The translations under genes were made by a program, and so were the position numbers. A stretch of 64,000 nt of DNA from Colocasia esculenta (lineage: Eukaryota; Streptophyta; Magnoliopsida; Alismatales; Araceae): assembly GCA_014218235.1 (NCBI GenBank), contig CM024756.1, forward strand, positions 68,640,015 to 68,704,014. Direction: 5' to 3'. Under the pieces are notes generated by a model, which was not told where the DNA came from, searched no databases, and saw only the letters and a list, made by a program, of their open reading frames with translations. Shown in pieces: positions 55,100-64,000 of the stretch (within the stretch, counting starts at the first letter, position 1; each line of letters opens with the position of its first letter).

Positions 55100-56350
55100 T
55101 GCTGGGTTTTCATGTGCTTAAATTTTTTGATGATGTGAACTTATGAATGTTGCAATTAATGTGTGTACGATGACATATTTGCTAAAGACATGAAGGCATA
55201 CCAAGTGCAAAAAATGATCACATGTATTCAATATATCTCCTTAGAATGTTTTCATATTGTAGGTGTGGATGCCATGGGCATACAACAATACCCAAGTCAA
55301 CCTCAAAAGATCTTGAAAAGGCTTCAAGTTAACCCTGTCGACAGCCATGAAAGCCCTTGTCGACAGATGGACCATCCAGGAACATCAAAGCCACTAGAAC
55401 AATAATTAGGACAGTAGCTGTCGACAGCAGCAAGTCGGCTGTCGACAGATCCAGTCTTTCAGCAACTTAAAGTGTTCTGGAAACCAGAAATCACCAGTAG
55501 CTATCGACATCTATGAAGGGCCTGTCGACAGACGTAGTTTTGAAAGATCTGATGGTCAGGATATGAACTATATTGGGGTGATTCTTTTAGCACGACTCTC
55601 CATGTTGGGACACCTATATATATAGATCATATGAAGCTAATTTCGCAGAAAGAAGCCACAATACCAAAACCCTAAGCAAAACCAAGAGAAAAAAACTTCT
55701 CCCTGCTGCTCTGCTTCAACCTCCATCCAGAACTCAGAAGATCCATCTTCCGAGAGGAGTTAAAGACGGTTCGTGAACGGCTCAAGCTTCTACATCATCT
55801 GGGGATCATCAAAGTGAGCTTGGAGTTCTTCTGGATGACCAGCGACAAGAGTTCTACTTTGGGATTTGTTCTTTCATCTCAGAACACCTGTCTTTTCATA
55901 CTTTTCATACTCTGTGTGGTGTGGTAGTGGATCAAGCGTCTCTTGTGCTGATCTGCATGTGTGGTGTTGTTCTGATTGCTTGTTTGCATCAGACAACGTG
56001 TGTGTGTGTGTGTGTAGTGATTGAACTCGCTCATAAGCAGTCCTTCTGCATGTGTGTGGACGGTGGACGTAGGATACAGAAGTTGTTACTCCGAACCACC
56101 TTAAATCTTCGTGTCCTGTTGTTCACGGTAGATGATTGGTAGGCACGTTGATTCTACACAAGCTAGATAGGTTGTTCCTGTTTTGTTCACAACAAACACA
56201 CACATCCTGGTTCGAATTTAATTCAACTATGTTTGAGATATGATAAGTTTGTGTCTCCGTTGAAAAGAAGGTAATAATCCTTTAATTGACAATAATCTAT
56301 TCAACCCTCCCTTCTAGATTACCATAATAGATAATTCCGCACATCTTTCA
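55100..56350 (+). mobile_element. 3' LTR of Co-2
   Basis: Partner of 44571-45836. TATA box CTATATATATAG at 55614-55625 with the GTCGAC pairs 80-280 bp upstream of it, so they lie in U3. Ends GCACATCTTTCA before AAATA. Confidence 0.93.
55337..55531. repeat. Three GTCGAC word pairs in Co-2 3' LTR
   Basis: Words at 55337/55359, 55420/55441 and 55503/55524: spacing 22, 21, 21, pairs exactly 83 bp apart. Five of six words are intact GTCGACAG, the other ATCGACAT. In each unit the words are preceded by AGTAG or similar, so the cluster looks like a degenerate 83 bp tandem repeat. Confidence 0.96.
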
Positions 56351-56406
56351 AAATAAACGTATATATATACATATCACACATGTAAATAAATAATTATAAT
56401 ATGCAT
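56351..56406 (-). mobile_element. Outer family-D LTR, third piece
   Basis: About 50 bp of AT-rich LTR text between Co-2 (AAATA duplication) and Gy-2; it resembles the reversed 30590-30650 region of the family-D solo LTR. The rest of this LTR must lie right of Gy-2, outside the window. Confidence 0.6.
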
Positions 56407-59400
56407 TGTAAGCCCTCGAATTAGTTGTCATTTTATCTTATTGTGTGTTGAGTCATGTTGTATGTATATATCACGTATACGTATGTGATACTTACGTACG
56501 ATGTTATATTGGTATACTTACATATGCATGCGTATATTAGTTGTAAATATTGCTTGAGTACATGTTGTAGTAGTGTGTACATCATATTACATATAGGCAT
56601 GTAAATATATATAGTGTAAGCATGGTTTTCTGCATATTTTTAAGCTCTGGCCGGAGCAACTTGGCGTCAACATGGATGGACGTCCATGAGGAGTAAACGT
56701 CAATGTCAAGGATGCCAACCCCTGAATAACGGCCATGGATGTGGACGTCTACTTCTTTGATTTTCTGTGCGCAGTAGACCGCGAAATTCCGGGGCAAGCT
56801 AGCTCACCGATTGGGGAGATGTCCCGAAAGCTCTCATCCCTTCCATCCGACCCTACGTGAGATGCCATGCCTTTTCTTAAAAACCAACTCACCTTGCATC
56901 TTGGAGAGCTCTCTGGCTCTTTGCAAAGAGGAGAAAACCCTAGCTGAGAACTAAAGAGAGGCAGCACTTTGAGAGCTTAGATTCGGCGATTTGAAGCTGC
57001 TCCCGGTGAAACATTGCAACTGGAAGATAGCTTGGGCATAGGGGAAGGCTTCCCCGACCTTGGACTGGAGGCTACGTCATCTTAGAACCCGAGCAAGAGG
57101 ATCTTGGAGGCTTCTTGGCACTGCCCAAGGAGAGCTTCAACAACCATTTAAACCCCTTTGGAGATTTTTCTAAAGGCAAGTACCCCATCCCCGTAGCCCA
57201 TGTATGTGTCCAGTAGGTTTTAGGGATTTTATGAGATTTTCCTCGTGTCCTGGATCCTCAAATTCACCCTTCTTCAAAGCTCGGTCTGTGTTTTGCACAG
57301 ACAGGAGCTGACGGCAAGATCCCTTTCCATCAAGATCCTAAGTTGGCGGCAGACGATGCTACCGTTAACAGCTCTAAACGGTCAGACGTTGCCGTTAAGT
57401 TCTTCAGGACAGAACAGGAAACTGTTCTGCCTTATATACCTAATTTCCGAAGTTTTACGCATGAGGTATTTGTAATTGTATATGTTATGAAATATAGATA
57501 GTGAAGAGTGTTGTGACATTTCTGTGAAATTCTGTAAATAGTGTTAAATGATAAATGTAATTGAAATGCATGTTAGACAAAATCTTGGACATGGTAGGTT
57601 CCTGTTCATATAATCCATGAGGAATTTGAATGTCATAAAATTTTTGGATGATGTGTATGAATGTCAGTCCATGTCCTGAAAATTGGGAATTTTCCCATGA
57701 CCATGCAATTAGTTGAAATTCCACATTGAAAATAGAGGACATGTGTAGGTTAGTCAAAAATTCCCAGTAAATTGTGTAATGTGCAATAAGTTTGGATAAA
57801 ATTTTTGTGATAACATTCATGTTAGATACAGGTCTGAAAACTGTCAAATCCGATAATTATGTTGTGCTTCCACGATATTGAATGAATTGTGGCATCAATG
57901 AGTATTTTATTTTATGTAAATTATATGTAATTCAGAAAAATGTGAAATTTGCAGGTGTGGTCAAAAGCCTGCAAACAGTGTGTGGTTAAATTTTCATAAA
58001 ATTTGGGTAACAGTAGGCTATGTGGTGAAACTTCCATGCGAAATTGAATGGTTATGCATGCTTAACGAAATTAGGATTTGATTAGGTCTTCCAACCTGAT
58101 TAGTGTAACTTTTGAAGTGTTTCAACCCTGTCAATAGTAGTACCATGGTTTAGGAAAAACTGAACCATGTGTTAATGATAAAACTATAAGTAATGTGTCA
58201 TATTGTGTAATATGTGTGTGTTAAAAACCGAAATGTGTAAAATGGGCCGTGTGTGACACTGCTTCCATAGAGGGCTATGGAACGTACCGTGGAAAAGTCC
58301 CCACGGGAAGGTTCAAGTGTAAAAATCCTATGGGCATTAGGATGAAATCCTGGAGGTGGACAAGTACCACTGGTTAGGGTGGAGAGTTCTTCTCCCAGTC
58401 TGCGCAATCCAAGAGTCGTCACTGTGTTGCCTAGGTGGCGTCTATGTGTTATGTTATGTGATGTGTCCTTCTAATGGTGGTTTGGACTATGTGTCATGGC
58501 ATTTAATGTGAAATGTAAATGTAAATATGTGTAAATTGTGTAATGTGAACATGTGCATATGTGTAATAGGTAAAGAGTGAACCATGTGAATGTGTAAATA
58601 TGTAACCATGTGTTATAAATGTGTTAGAGTGTAACTTGTAATTCATGTTATGAAATATTAAGTTCATGTCAAAACAGAACCTTCATATGTTTATAATGAT
58701 GTCTTACATGTATAAGAATATGTAGAATCCATGTTAGGAGTACTTCTTTTATTGTGTGTGAGATTCCATGCTTAGAGACTACCCTGTTAGCTTAATGTAA
58801 ATGTTAGCTCTCATGTGAAGGGATGAGTAGAAAGCATGTGATAGTATTTTGTTTTGAGACGCCATGAATCATGTATCATGTGTTGTGAAGTTGTAGAAAT
58901 ACCATGATGGGATGTTTATTTTATTGTCTCAACTATGTTATATGTTTGATTAATGAATTTGAAAGTAGAACTTACTTGTGATATATGCATGTGTGATGTG
59001 TATGGAGTTTACTTGCTGAGTCTATTTGACTCATTCCTTGCTTCGCGTACAGGTTTAGTAGGTGACCCCACTTCCTTGGAGGAGATCGTGGAGAGCGACT
59101 CCGAGCGAGGAGTAGCTTGGAGGAGTCACCATTGTGACATTTGCTTTCATAGTATGTAGTTGAGGCATTGTAATTGAAACATTATGAAATTGTGGACAAG
59201 CTATGTATTTTGGAATTTGAAATTTTATTATGTGGATCTTAATTCAATATATTGATCATGAATGGTTAAATGTGGATGATGAAATAAAAGACAATAGTTC
59301 TTTTATTCCGCTACTCTGTATTTATATTTGTGTACATCTCGATCGTATGTTAGTGTTGGGTAAATGTCCCACTGTGATGATGTTCGTTATACCGACGTGG

Positions 59401-59440
59401 ATTGGTATAATCGTACCGGTATAAAGAGGGTCGTCGTAGA
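56407..59440 (+). mobile_element. 5' LTR of Gy-2 (family D, about 3.03 kb)
   Basis: Starts TGTAAGCCCTCG, ends near GAGGGTCGTCGTAGA, two to three bases before the primer site; the last bases are decayed compared with GTCGTTACA. It matches the solo LTR from 30462 to 33923, for instance at GTGTTGAGTCAT (56441) and the GTGTTGGGTAAATGTCCCAC block (59352). Leader with AAAACCCTAG at 56934. It lacks the first ~870 bp of the solo LTR, so it may be a shorter subfamily or deleted. Confidence 0.85.
56661..56751. repeat. GACGTC word cluster in Gy-2 LTR
   Basis: TTGGCGTCAA (56661-56670) and a perfect 12 bp palindrome ATGGACGTCCAT (56676-56687), then AACGTCAA and GTGGACGTC words. The second, more decayed cluster of this LTR is at about 57300-57410 (GCTGACGGC, TTGGCGGC, AACGGTCAGACGTTGCCG), past the leader. 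Confidence 0.8.
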
Positions 59441-59442
59441 GA

Positions 59443-59454
59443 TTGGTATCAGAG
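59443..59454 (+). promoter_or_regulatory. Primer binding site of Gy-2
   Basis: TTGGTATCAGAG, then AGACCG where GCC would be perfect. Initiator tRNA-Met type. Confidence 0.85.
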
Positions 59455-59628
59455 AGACCGATTGAGATAGTACATAAATATACATAAGTCATCATCCTCA
59501 TTACATGCTAAATCTTTATAGAATTGTCCACATGTGTAGAATTGATTAATAATGAATGGAAAATAGATAAGAAAATGGTTAGGAGTAAATTAACATAGCT
59601 CTAATAGTGGCTGAAATTTATTGCAGCC

Positions 59629-60960
59629 ATGGCTTCACGTGGTAGGCATGGCGTGCTCCTGCTCGTGAGAGCGAGCATAGGCGTGAGGAGCAGGCTGAGC
59701 AGCAGGTCCCGGCACCTCAGGGTCCTGTACTCCCCCAACGCCGCCAGTGGATTATGGAGTGTTCATGCAAGGTCTGGTGCAGGCCATGCAGACGCAGGCC
59801 CCACCCAGGCTGCACTCCAGGCCCAGTTGGAGGCTCAGGTTAAAATAATGAAACAAGAGTAGTCTGCTTTATTAATGGCATGATGTTGTGTTGAATATGT
59901 GTTGCTTATTGTTTGTTGTAGCAGGCTCAAATTCCAGCTCAGGACCATGGTGGACCTTCCATCATGGAAGATTCAAGAGGATGTTGCCACCCTCTTTAAG
60001 GGGGGAGCGACCCATTGCTAGCTGAAAATGGATGAGGGAGATCGAGAAGATCTTCCGGGCTGTTAGGTGTATAAACGAGGAAAGGTTACTTTAGCCACTA
60101 TATGCTACAGGTATGTGTTAGTTTTATATGTGTATATCCTGTTAAGTTAGAATTGTTTAGTGTGGTGCTTATGAAGATTGTGTTACAGGAAAGAGCTGAT
60201 GTGTGGTGGGCTTCCTTACTGCGTACCCGATTCGAGGACGGAGCTATTGACGTGGCTTGGGACGAGTTCGTGAGGCTCTTTCGGGCCAAATTCATCCCCG
60301 AGCATATCCAGGACAGGATGGAGCAGGAGTTCCTTTCCTTGACCCAGGGCTCCATAACCGTGCTCGAGTATGAGGCCAGGTTTGCAGAGTTATCTAAATA
60401 TGCCCTCATATCGTGACAGACGAGCGCCGTAAAGCAACGAATTTCGTGATGGGCCAGAAGCCATCACTGAGGATGAGGCTAGTGGCGTTTGACCATCGTA
60501 CTTAGACGAGGCCCTTAGCGCTGCTTGTAGGTAGGAGGGTGAAAGGCAGTATCTCGAGGAGAAGAAGGCTTCGCAGAAGAGGCCTGCAGCTACGTTCCAG
60601 CGGCAAGACAAGAAGAAAGGCAGTGTACCAGGCACCGCAGCGTCCAGTAACAACCAGCAGTGCACAGGTACCTTCTCATTTTCCCCTGGTGTGAAGAAGG
60701 AGTGTCCCCATTGCGGGAAGACCATGGTGGTACGGAGTGTTGGATGATTGCAGGGAAGTGCTTGAAGTGCGGAAGCAGCGACCACAAGATCAAGGATTGT
60801 CCGAGACTCAGCATGGGAGTCCAGCGCGGAGCGCCAGCCCCAACAGCGTAGCAGCAGCAGCGCCAGCTACAGGAAGACCAGGAAGGCCTCGAGCCCCAGC
60901 TCGAGTGTTTTCTCTAGCACGAGAGGATGCGAGTAGGCGGAGCATGTCACCGAAGGTACG
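59629..60960 (+). pseudogene. gag: Gy-2 gag with two intron-like interruptions
   Basis: Gag starts at ATG 59629 (MASRGRHG). Core text: QDHGGPSIM near 59940, then after 60189 ERADVWWASLLRTRFEDGAI and LFRAKFIPEHIQDRMEQEF. Zinc knuckle two is intact, CLKCGSSDHKIKDC (60757-60798); knuckle one starts CPHCGK (60704 on) but is frameshifted. Two stretches with GT-AG ends and AT/T-rich content break the frame: 59839-59924 and 60111-60188; dropping the second brings conserved Gag residues together without residue loss. Other stops and shifts: near 59975, 60415 and 60720. Confidence 0.82.
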
Positions 60961-62258
60961 TTTTACTTCTAGGTGTGTATGCTCGGGTTTTGTTTGATAC
61001 GGGTGCCACTCACTTGTTCATTTTCGAGCGTTTCGCTCGGTAGTTAGCTCTAGAGTCAGGCGTAGAGTCTGAGGATTTAGAAGTCCCATTGTCTGTACAC
61101 ACAAACTGGGGGTACGGTATCGACTGGGAAGTGTATTCCGTCGTTACCTGTGTGATTGAGGATAGAGTCCTAGAAGGGTGTTTCTTCTTGCTAAAGATGA
61201 AGGACTATGATGCTATTCTTGGTCTGGATTGGCTAGAGGAGCACTATGCATTAGTAGATTCCGTGGGAAGAGGATTGTTTTCCGCATTCCTGGTGAGGAT
61301 GAGTTCTCTCATCCCCTGCCAGGAACTTGGCAGGAAAGTTAGTCATCTCTGCCATGAAGGCGATGCGCATGGTAAACAAGGGTGTGATGCTTTTCTTGCC
61401 AGCGTGGTGTTAGTACCTGAGGCTGATGAGTCACCTACTTTTGCAAGGATCGAGGTAGTGCAGGATTTTCCAGACGTCTTTCCCGATGATTTGTCTGGAT
61501 TGCCACCAGATAGAGAGATAGAGTTCACCATAGAGTTGCTTCCGGGCACCTCTCCTATCTCGAAGGCTCCATATCAGATGGCACCTGCGGAGTTAGCCGA
61601 GTTAAGGAAGCAATTGCAAGAGTTGCTAGATAAGGGATTTATTCGCCCTAGTGTTTCCCCTTGGGGCGCACTTGTCTTATTTGTAAAGTAGAAGGATGGA
61701 TCACTTAGGTTATGCATCGATTACAGGAAGCTAAACCAAGTGACAGTTAAGACAGGTATCCCTTACCTAATATTGATGATTGGTTTGACCAGTTGCAAGA
61801 TGCATCAGTCTTTTCTAAGATTGATTTCGATCTAGTTTCATCAGTTGAGGATTCGGAGTGAGGATGTGTCCAAGACGGCATTCAGATCCCGTTATGGACA
61901 TTATGAGTTTTTGGTTCTTCCTTTCGGATTGACCAACGCCCCTGCAGCATTCATGGATATCATTAATAGGGTTTTTAGGCCGTATCTAGATAGCTTTGTC
62001 GTTGTGTTTATTGATGATGTGCTGGTCTACTCTCTGGATGAGGCCACACACCGTCAGCATTTGAGGGTAGTATTAGAGGTTCTCCGTGAGCACAAGCTGT
62101 ACGCAAAGTTCAGCAGGTGCGATTTCTGGTTGCGCGAGGTTCATTTCCTCGGGCATGTTATCTCCGGTGTTGGTGTAGCAGTTGACCCAGCAAAGGTCCA
62201 GGCAGTTATGGATTGAGAGACCCCCAAGACCCCTTCGGAGATTCGTAGTTTTCTTGGT
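60961..62258 (+). pseudogene. pol: Gy-2 protease and reverse transcriptase
   Basis: Protease active site Asp-Thr-Gly-Ala at 60996-61007, followed by THLFIFERFAR and a TAG at 61042; the rest is in the frame from 61089 (MKDYDAILGLDWLEEHYALV at 61197 on). RT begins VQDFPDVFPDDLSGLPPDRE and has LLDKGFIRPSVSPWGALVLF, a TAG at 61689, LRLCIDYRKLNQV, a shift between 61740 and 61850, then RYGHYEFLVLPFGLTNAPAA and the catalytic VFIDDVLVYS (62004 on, FIDD at 62007-62018). HKLYAKFSRCDFWLREVHFL continues to a TGA at 62214. The catalytic aspartates are intact; this is the best preserved RT in the window. Confidence 0.92.
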
Positions 62259-63050
62259 TTGGCTGGTTACTATCGGCGATTCATTGAGGGATTTTCATCC
62301 ATCGCCGCCGCATTGACTCAGCTCACCAGAAAGGGAGTGAAGTTGGTCTGGTCCGAGAAGTGTGAGAGTAGTTTTCAATTGTTGAAGATTAAGCTCAAGT
62401 CAGCTCCGGTGTTAGTATTACCGAGCGATGTAGAGGGTTTTGCTATCTACACGGATGCGTCTCGGATTGGCCTTGGTTGCGTTTTGATGCAGCAAGGAAG
62501 GGTAGTGCAATATGCTTCTCGTCAGTTGAAGGAGCATGAGAAGAACTATCCGACTCATGATTGGAGCTTGCAGCAGTGGTTCATGCACTAAAGATCTGGA
62601 GGGACTATCTTTTATGGTGTCAGATTTGAGGTGTTCACCAACCATAAGAGCTTGAAGTATCTTTTCTCCCAAAGGAATTAACCTGAGGCAGAGAAGATGG
62701 ATTGAGTTCTTGAAGGTCTATGACTTCGACCTTCAGTATCACCCTGGGAAGGCGAATGTCATAGCTGATGCCCTGAGTAGGAAGAGACCATCTCTCTAGC
62801 AGGACTGGAAGATGTTGGAGGATGCGGCTTGCGCATTGACTGAGTTAGAGCCATCGCTATGCCAGGCTTTTGTAGCTCAGTTATCTCTTAGGTCCTCGGT
62901 TTTGGATGAGGTGATCGAGCAACAAAAGCCGACCCTAGATTCGAGGAGCTAGTGGGCAAGGCAGGCATTGCTCATGATGAGGACGGTGTGATTAGGTTTC
63001 ATCACCGTGTCTGTGTCCCTGATTTGGTAGATGTCCGTGAGCATGTGTAA
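62259..63050 (+). pseudogene. pol: Gy-2 RT-RNase H connection and RNase H
   Basis: MAGYYRRFIEGFSSIAAALT opens this part; YTDASRIGLGCVLMQQGRVV and YASRQLKEHEKNYPTHD are RNase H. A frame change at about 62565 follows; the domain end GKANVIADALSRKRPSL is at 62748-62800, then a TAG. The spacer to integrase (62800-63050) is coding-like with several shifts. Confidence 0.87.
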
Positions 63051-63767
63051 GCGAAGGCTCATAGATCGCGATTCTCTATTCATCCGGGTAACACTAAGAT
63101 GTACCAGGATTTGAAGAGGTCCTTTTGGTGGTCTGACATGAAGAGGGATGTGGCAGATTATGTATCCCGGTGTTTAGTATGCCAGCAAGTGAAGGCCGAG
63201 CGACAACGACCATCTGGCCTTATGCAGAATATGGAAATCCTAGTGTGGAAGTGGGAAGCTGTCACGATGGATTTTGTTTCTGTTTTGCCTCGGTCTAGAC
63301 GGGGCAATGACTCGATTTGGGTAGTCGTAGATAGATTCTCAAAGACTGCACATTTCTTGCCTATGAAGAAGAAGCAGTCAGTAGAGAGCTTGGCTAGACT
63401 GTATGTCAGTAGCATCATTAGATTGCATGGTGTGCCGAAGTCAATCATTTAAGATCGAGATTCGAGATTTACTTCGAAGTTGTAGAAGGGTCTTCAGGAT
63501 GCCTTAGGTTCGGAGCTGAAGCTCAGTTCGGCGTTTCATCCCCAGACAGATGGCAGTCTGAGAGGACTGTCCAGACGCTCGAGGATATGTTGAGGGCGTG
63601 TGTGCTGGATTGGAAGGATGATTGGGAGCGTCATCTACCTCTAGTGGAGTTCGCAAACAACAACAAGCTTCCATGCGAGCATTGGTATGGCTCCATTTGA
63701 GACGTTGTATGGAAGGCCTTGCAGATCTCCTTTATGTTAGGAGGAGACCGGCGATAGGCAGTTGATC
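63051..63767 (+). pseudogene. pol: Gy-2 integrase, cut at 63767
   Basis: Zinc domain: AHRSRFSIHPGNTKMYQDLK then VSRCLVCQQVK (HHCC). Core: MDFVSVLPRSRRGNDSIWVV (first Asp), IIRLHGVPKSII then a TAA at 63450 directly before DRDSRFTS (second Asp), FHPQTDG, and after a shift LEDMLRACVLDWKDDWERHL. Text like MAPFETLYGRP near 63690-63720 marks the core end. The family-S LTR interrupts it at 63768. Confidence 0.9.
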
Positions 63768-64000
63768 TGTAACGCCCCAGAAATTTAAAGTGTTAAGAAA
63801 ATAAGAAGAATATGGTTAGTATACCTTAGTGTTGTCATTAAATTGAAGGAATTAATATTCAGGTATGATTAATGGTAACGAACGTTACCCCACTGTCGTA
63901 CATCGAAATAAGTGCTTCCACAGGGCGACACTAGAAAACAACAACGAATAAAAATCCGAGAGCACCATAATTTTCATAAAATTGTGGAGATATCAGAAAT
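63768..64000 (+). mobile_element. Start of a family-S LTR, plus strand, runs off the window
   Basis: TGTAACGCCCCAGAAATT and the following 230 bases match the reverse complement of 38925-38690 in the family-S solo LTR, with the CCACAGGGCGA block and the TGTGGAGA end. Whether it is a solo LTR or a full element is not visible. Confidence 0.88.

Larger units (their letters stand above)
44571..56350 (+). mobile_element. Co-2: complete but broken copia element, SIRE-like
   Basis: LTRs 44571-45836 (1266 bp) and 55100-56350 (1251 bp), primer site, gag, protease, integrase, RT, RNase H in copia order, a 3.9 kb 3' region with an accessory ORF, and a polypurine tract. Target duplication AAATA on both sides. 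Integrase before RT proves Ty1/copia. The extra 3' region suggests the SIRE/Maximus lineage. True length is probably about 1.06 kb less because of the duplicated, gapped stretch at 52627-54653. Confidence 0.93.

Noticed and set aside
2301..55531. CRISPR-like reading of the repeated words
   Set aside because: Words are 8-10 bp, variable, inverted as well as direct, and sit in plant LTRs without cas genes.
921..59454. tRNA genes at TGGTATCAGAGC sites
   Set aside because: Only the 3' terminal complement is present; no cloverleaf. These are primer binding sites.

Overview
This window is plant nuclear DNA made almost entirely of nested transposable elements. I see no host gene. The evidence for a flowering plant is: Ty3/gypsy and Ty1/copia elements with initiator-tRNA-Met primer sites (TGGTATCAGAGC type), LTRs of 1.2-4.3 kb, a CACTA (En/Spm) element with a Transposase_24-type gene, and AT-rich introns. 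The species cannot be told from the sequence. Almost every coding stretch carries stops or frameshifts. Two 100-base N gaps (8355-8454, 53589-53688) mark scaffold joins; the second is flanked by two nearly identical ~965 bp copies, most likely a false assembly duplication.

Layout. 1-3157: minus-strand gypsy element (Gy-A), gag then a 2.2 kb LTR. 3158-7989: 3' part of a plus-strand copia element (Co-1) with accessory-ORF remnant, polypurine tract and LTR. 7990-13377: LTR pieces of several families in both orientations. 13378 onward: a minus-strand LTR of family D that served as landing site. Into it went Gy-1 (13821-42966, target duplication CATAT) and Co-2 (44571-56350, target duplication AAATA); it resumes at 56351-56406. 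Gy-1 was itself hit three times: an 11.07 kb CACTA element in its 5' LTR (15080-26152, duplication CCT, with the empty site preserved in the 3' LTR at 41304-41306), a family-D solo LTR in its reverse transcriptase (29591-33923, duplication CAGCT), and a minus-strand family-S solo LTR in its integrase (35461-38925). The CACTA element holds another solo LTR (18290-21984, duplication CATTT), so nesting is four deep. 56407-63767: plus-strand gypsy Gy-2, whose integrase is cut by the start of another family-S LTR (63768 to the edge).

The signal that feature names do not explain is a shared grammar inside the LTRs. Unrelated LTR families carry clusters of short CpG-centred words (GTCGAC, GTCGCGAC, GACGTC, ATCGAT, AACGATT). 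The words come in pairs of fixed spacing (20-22 bp for GTCGAC, 17-18 bp for GTCGC, 21 bp for AACGATT) and the pairs recur at regular intervals, while the DNA between them differs. Most pairs are inverted repeats able to form 8-12 bp hairpins. The GTCGAC pairs occur with the same spacing in a copia LTR and in an unrelated gypsy-type LTR. I know of no description of this and treat it as the main candidate for something new; function is inference only.

Other notable items: a ~178 bp satellite-like array in an intron of the CACTA gene, a mini-exon repeated in tandem in the same gene, two short GT-AG introns inside Gy-2 gag, and an Asp-to-Asn change in the reverse transcriptase motif of Co-2.
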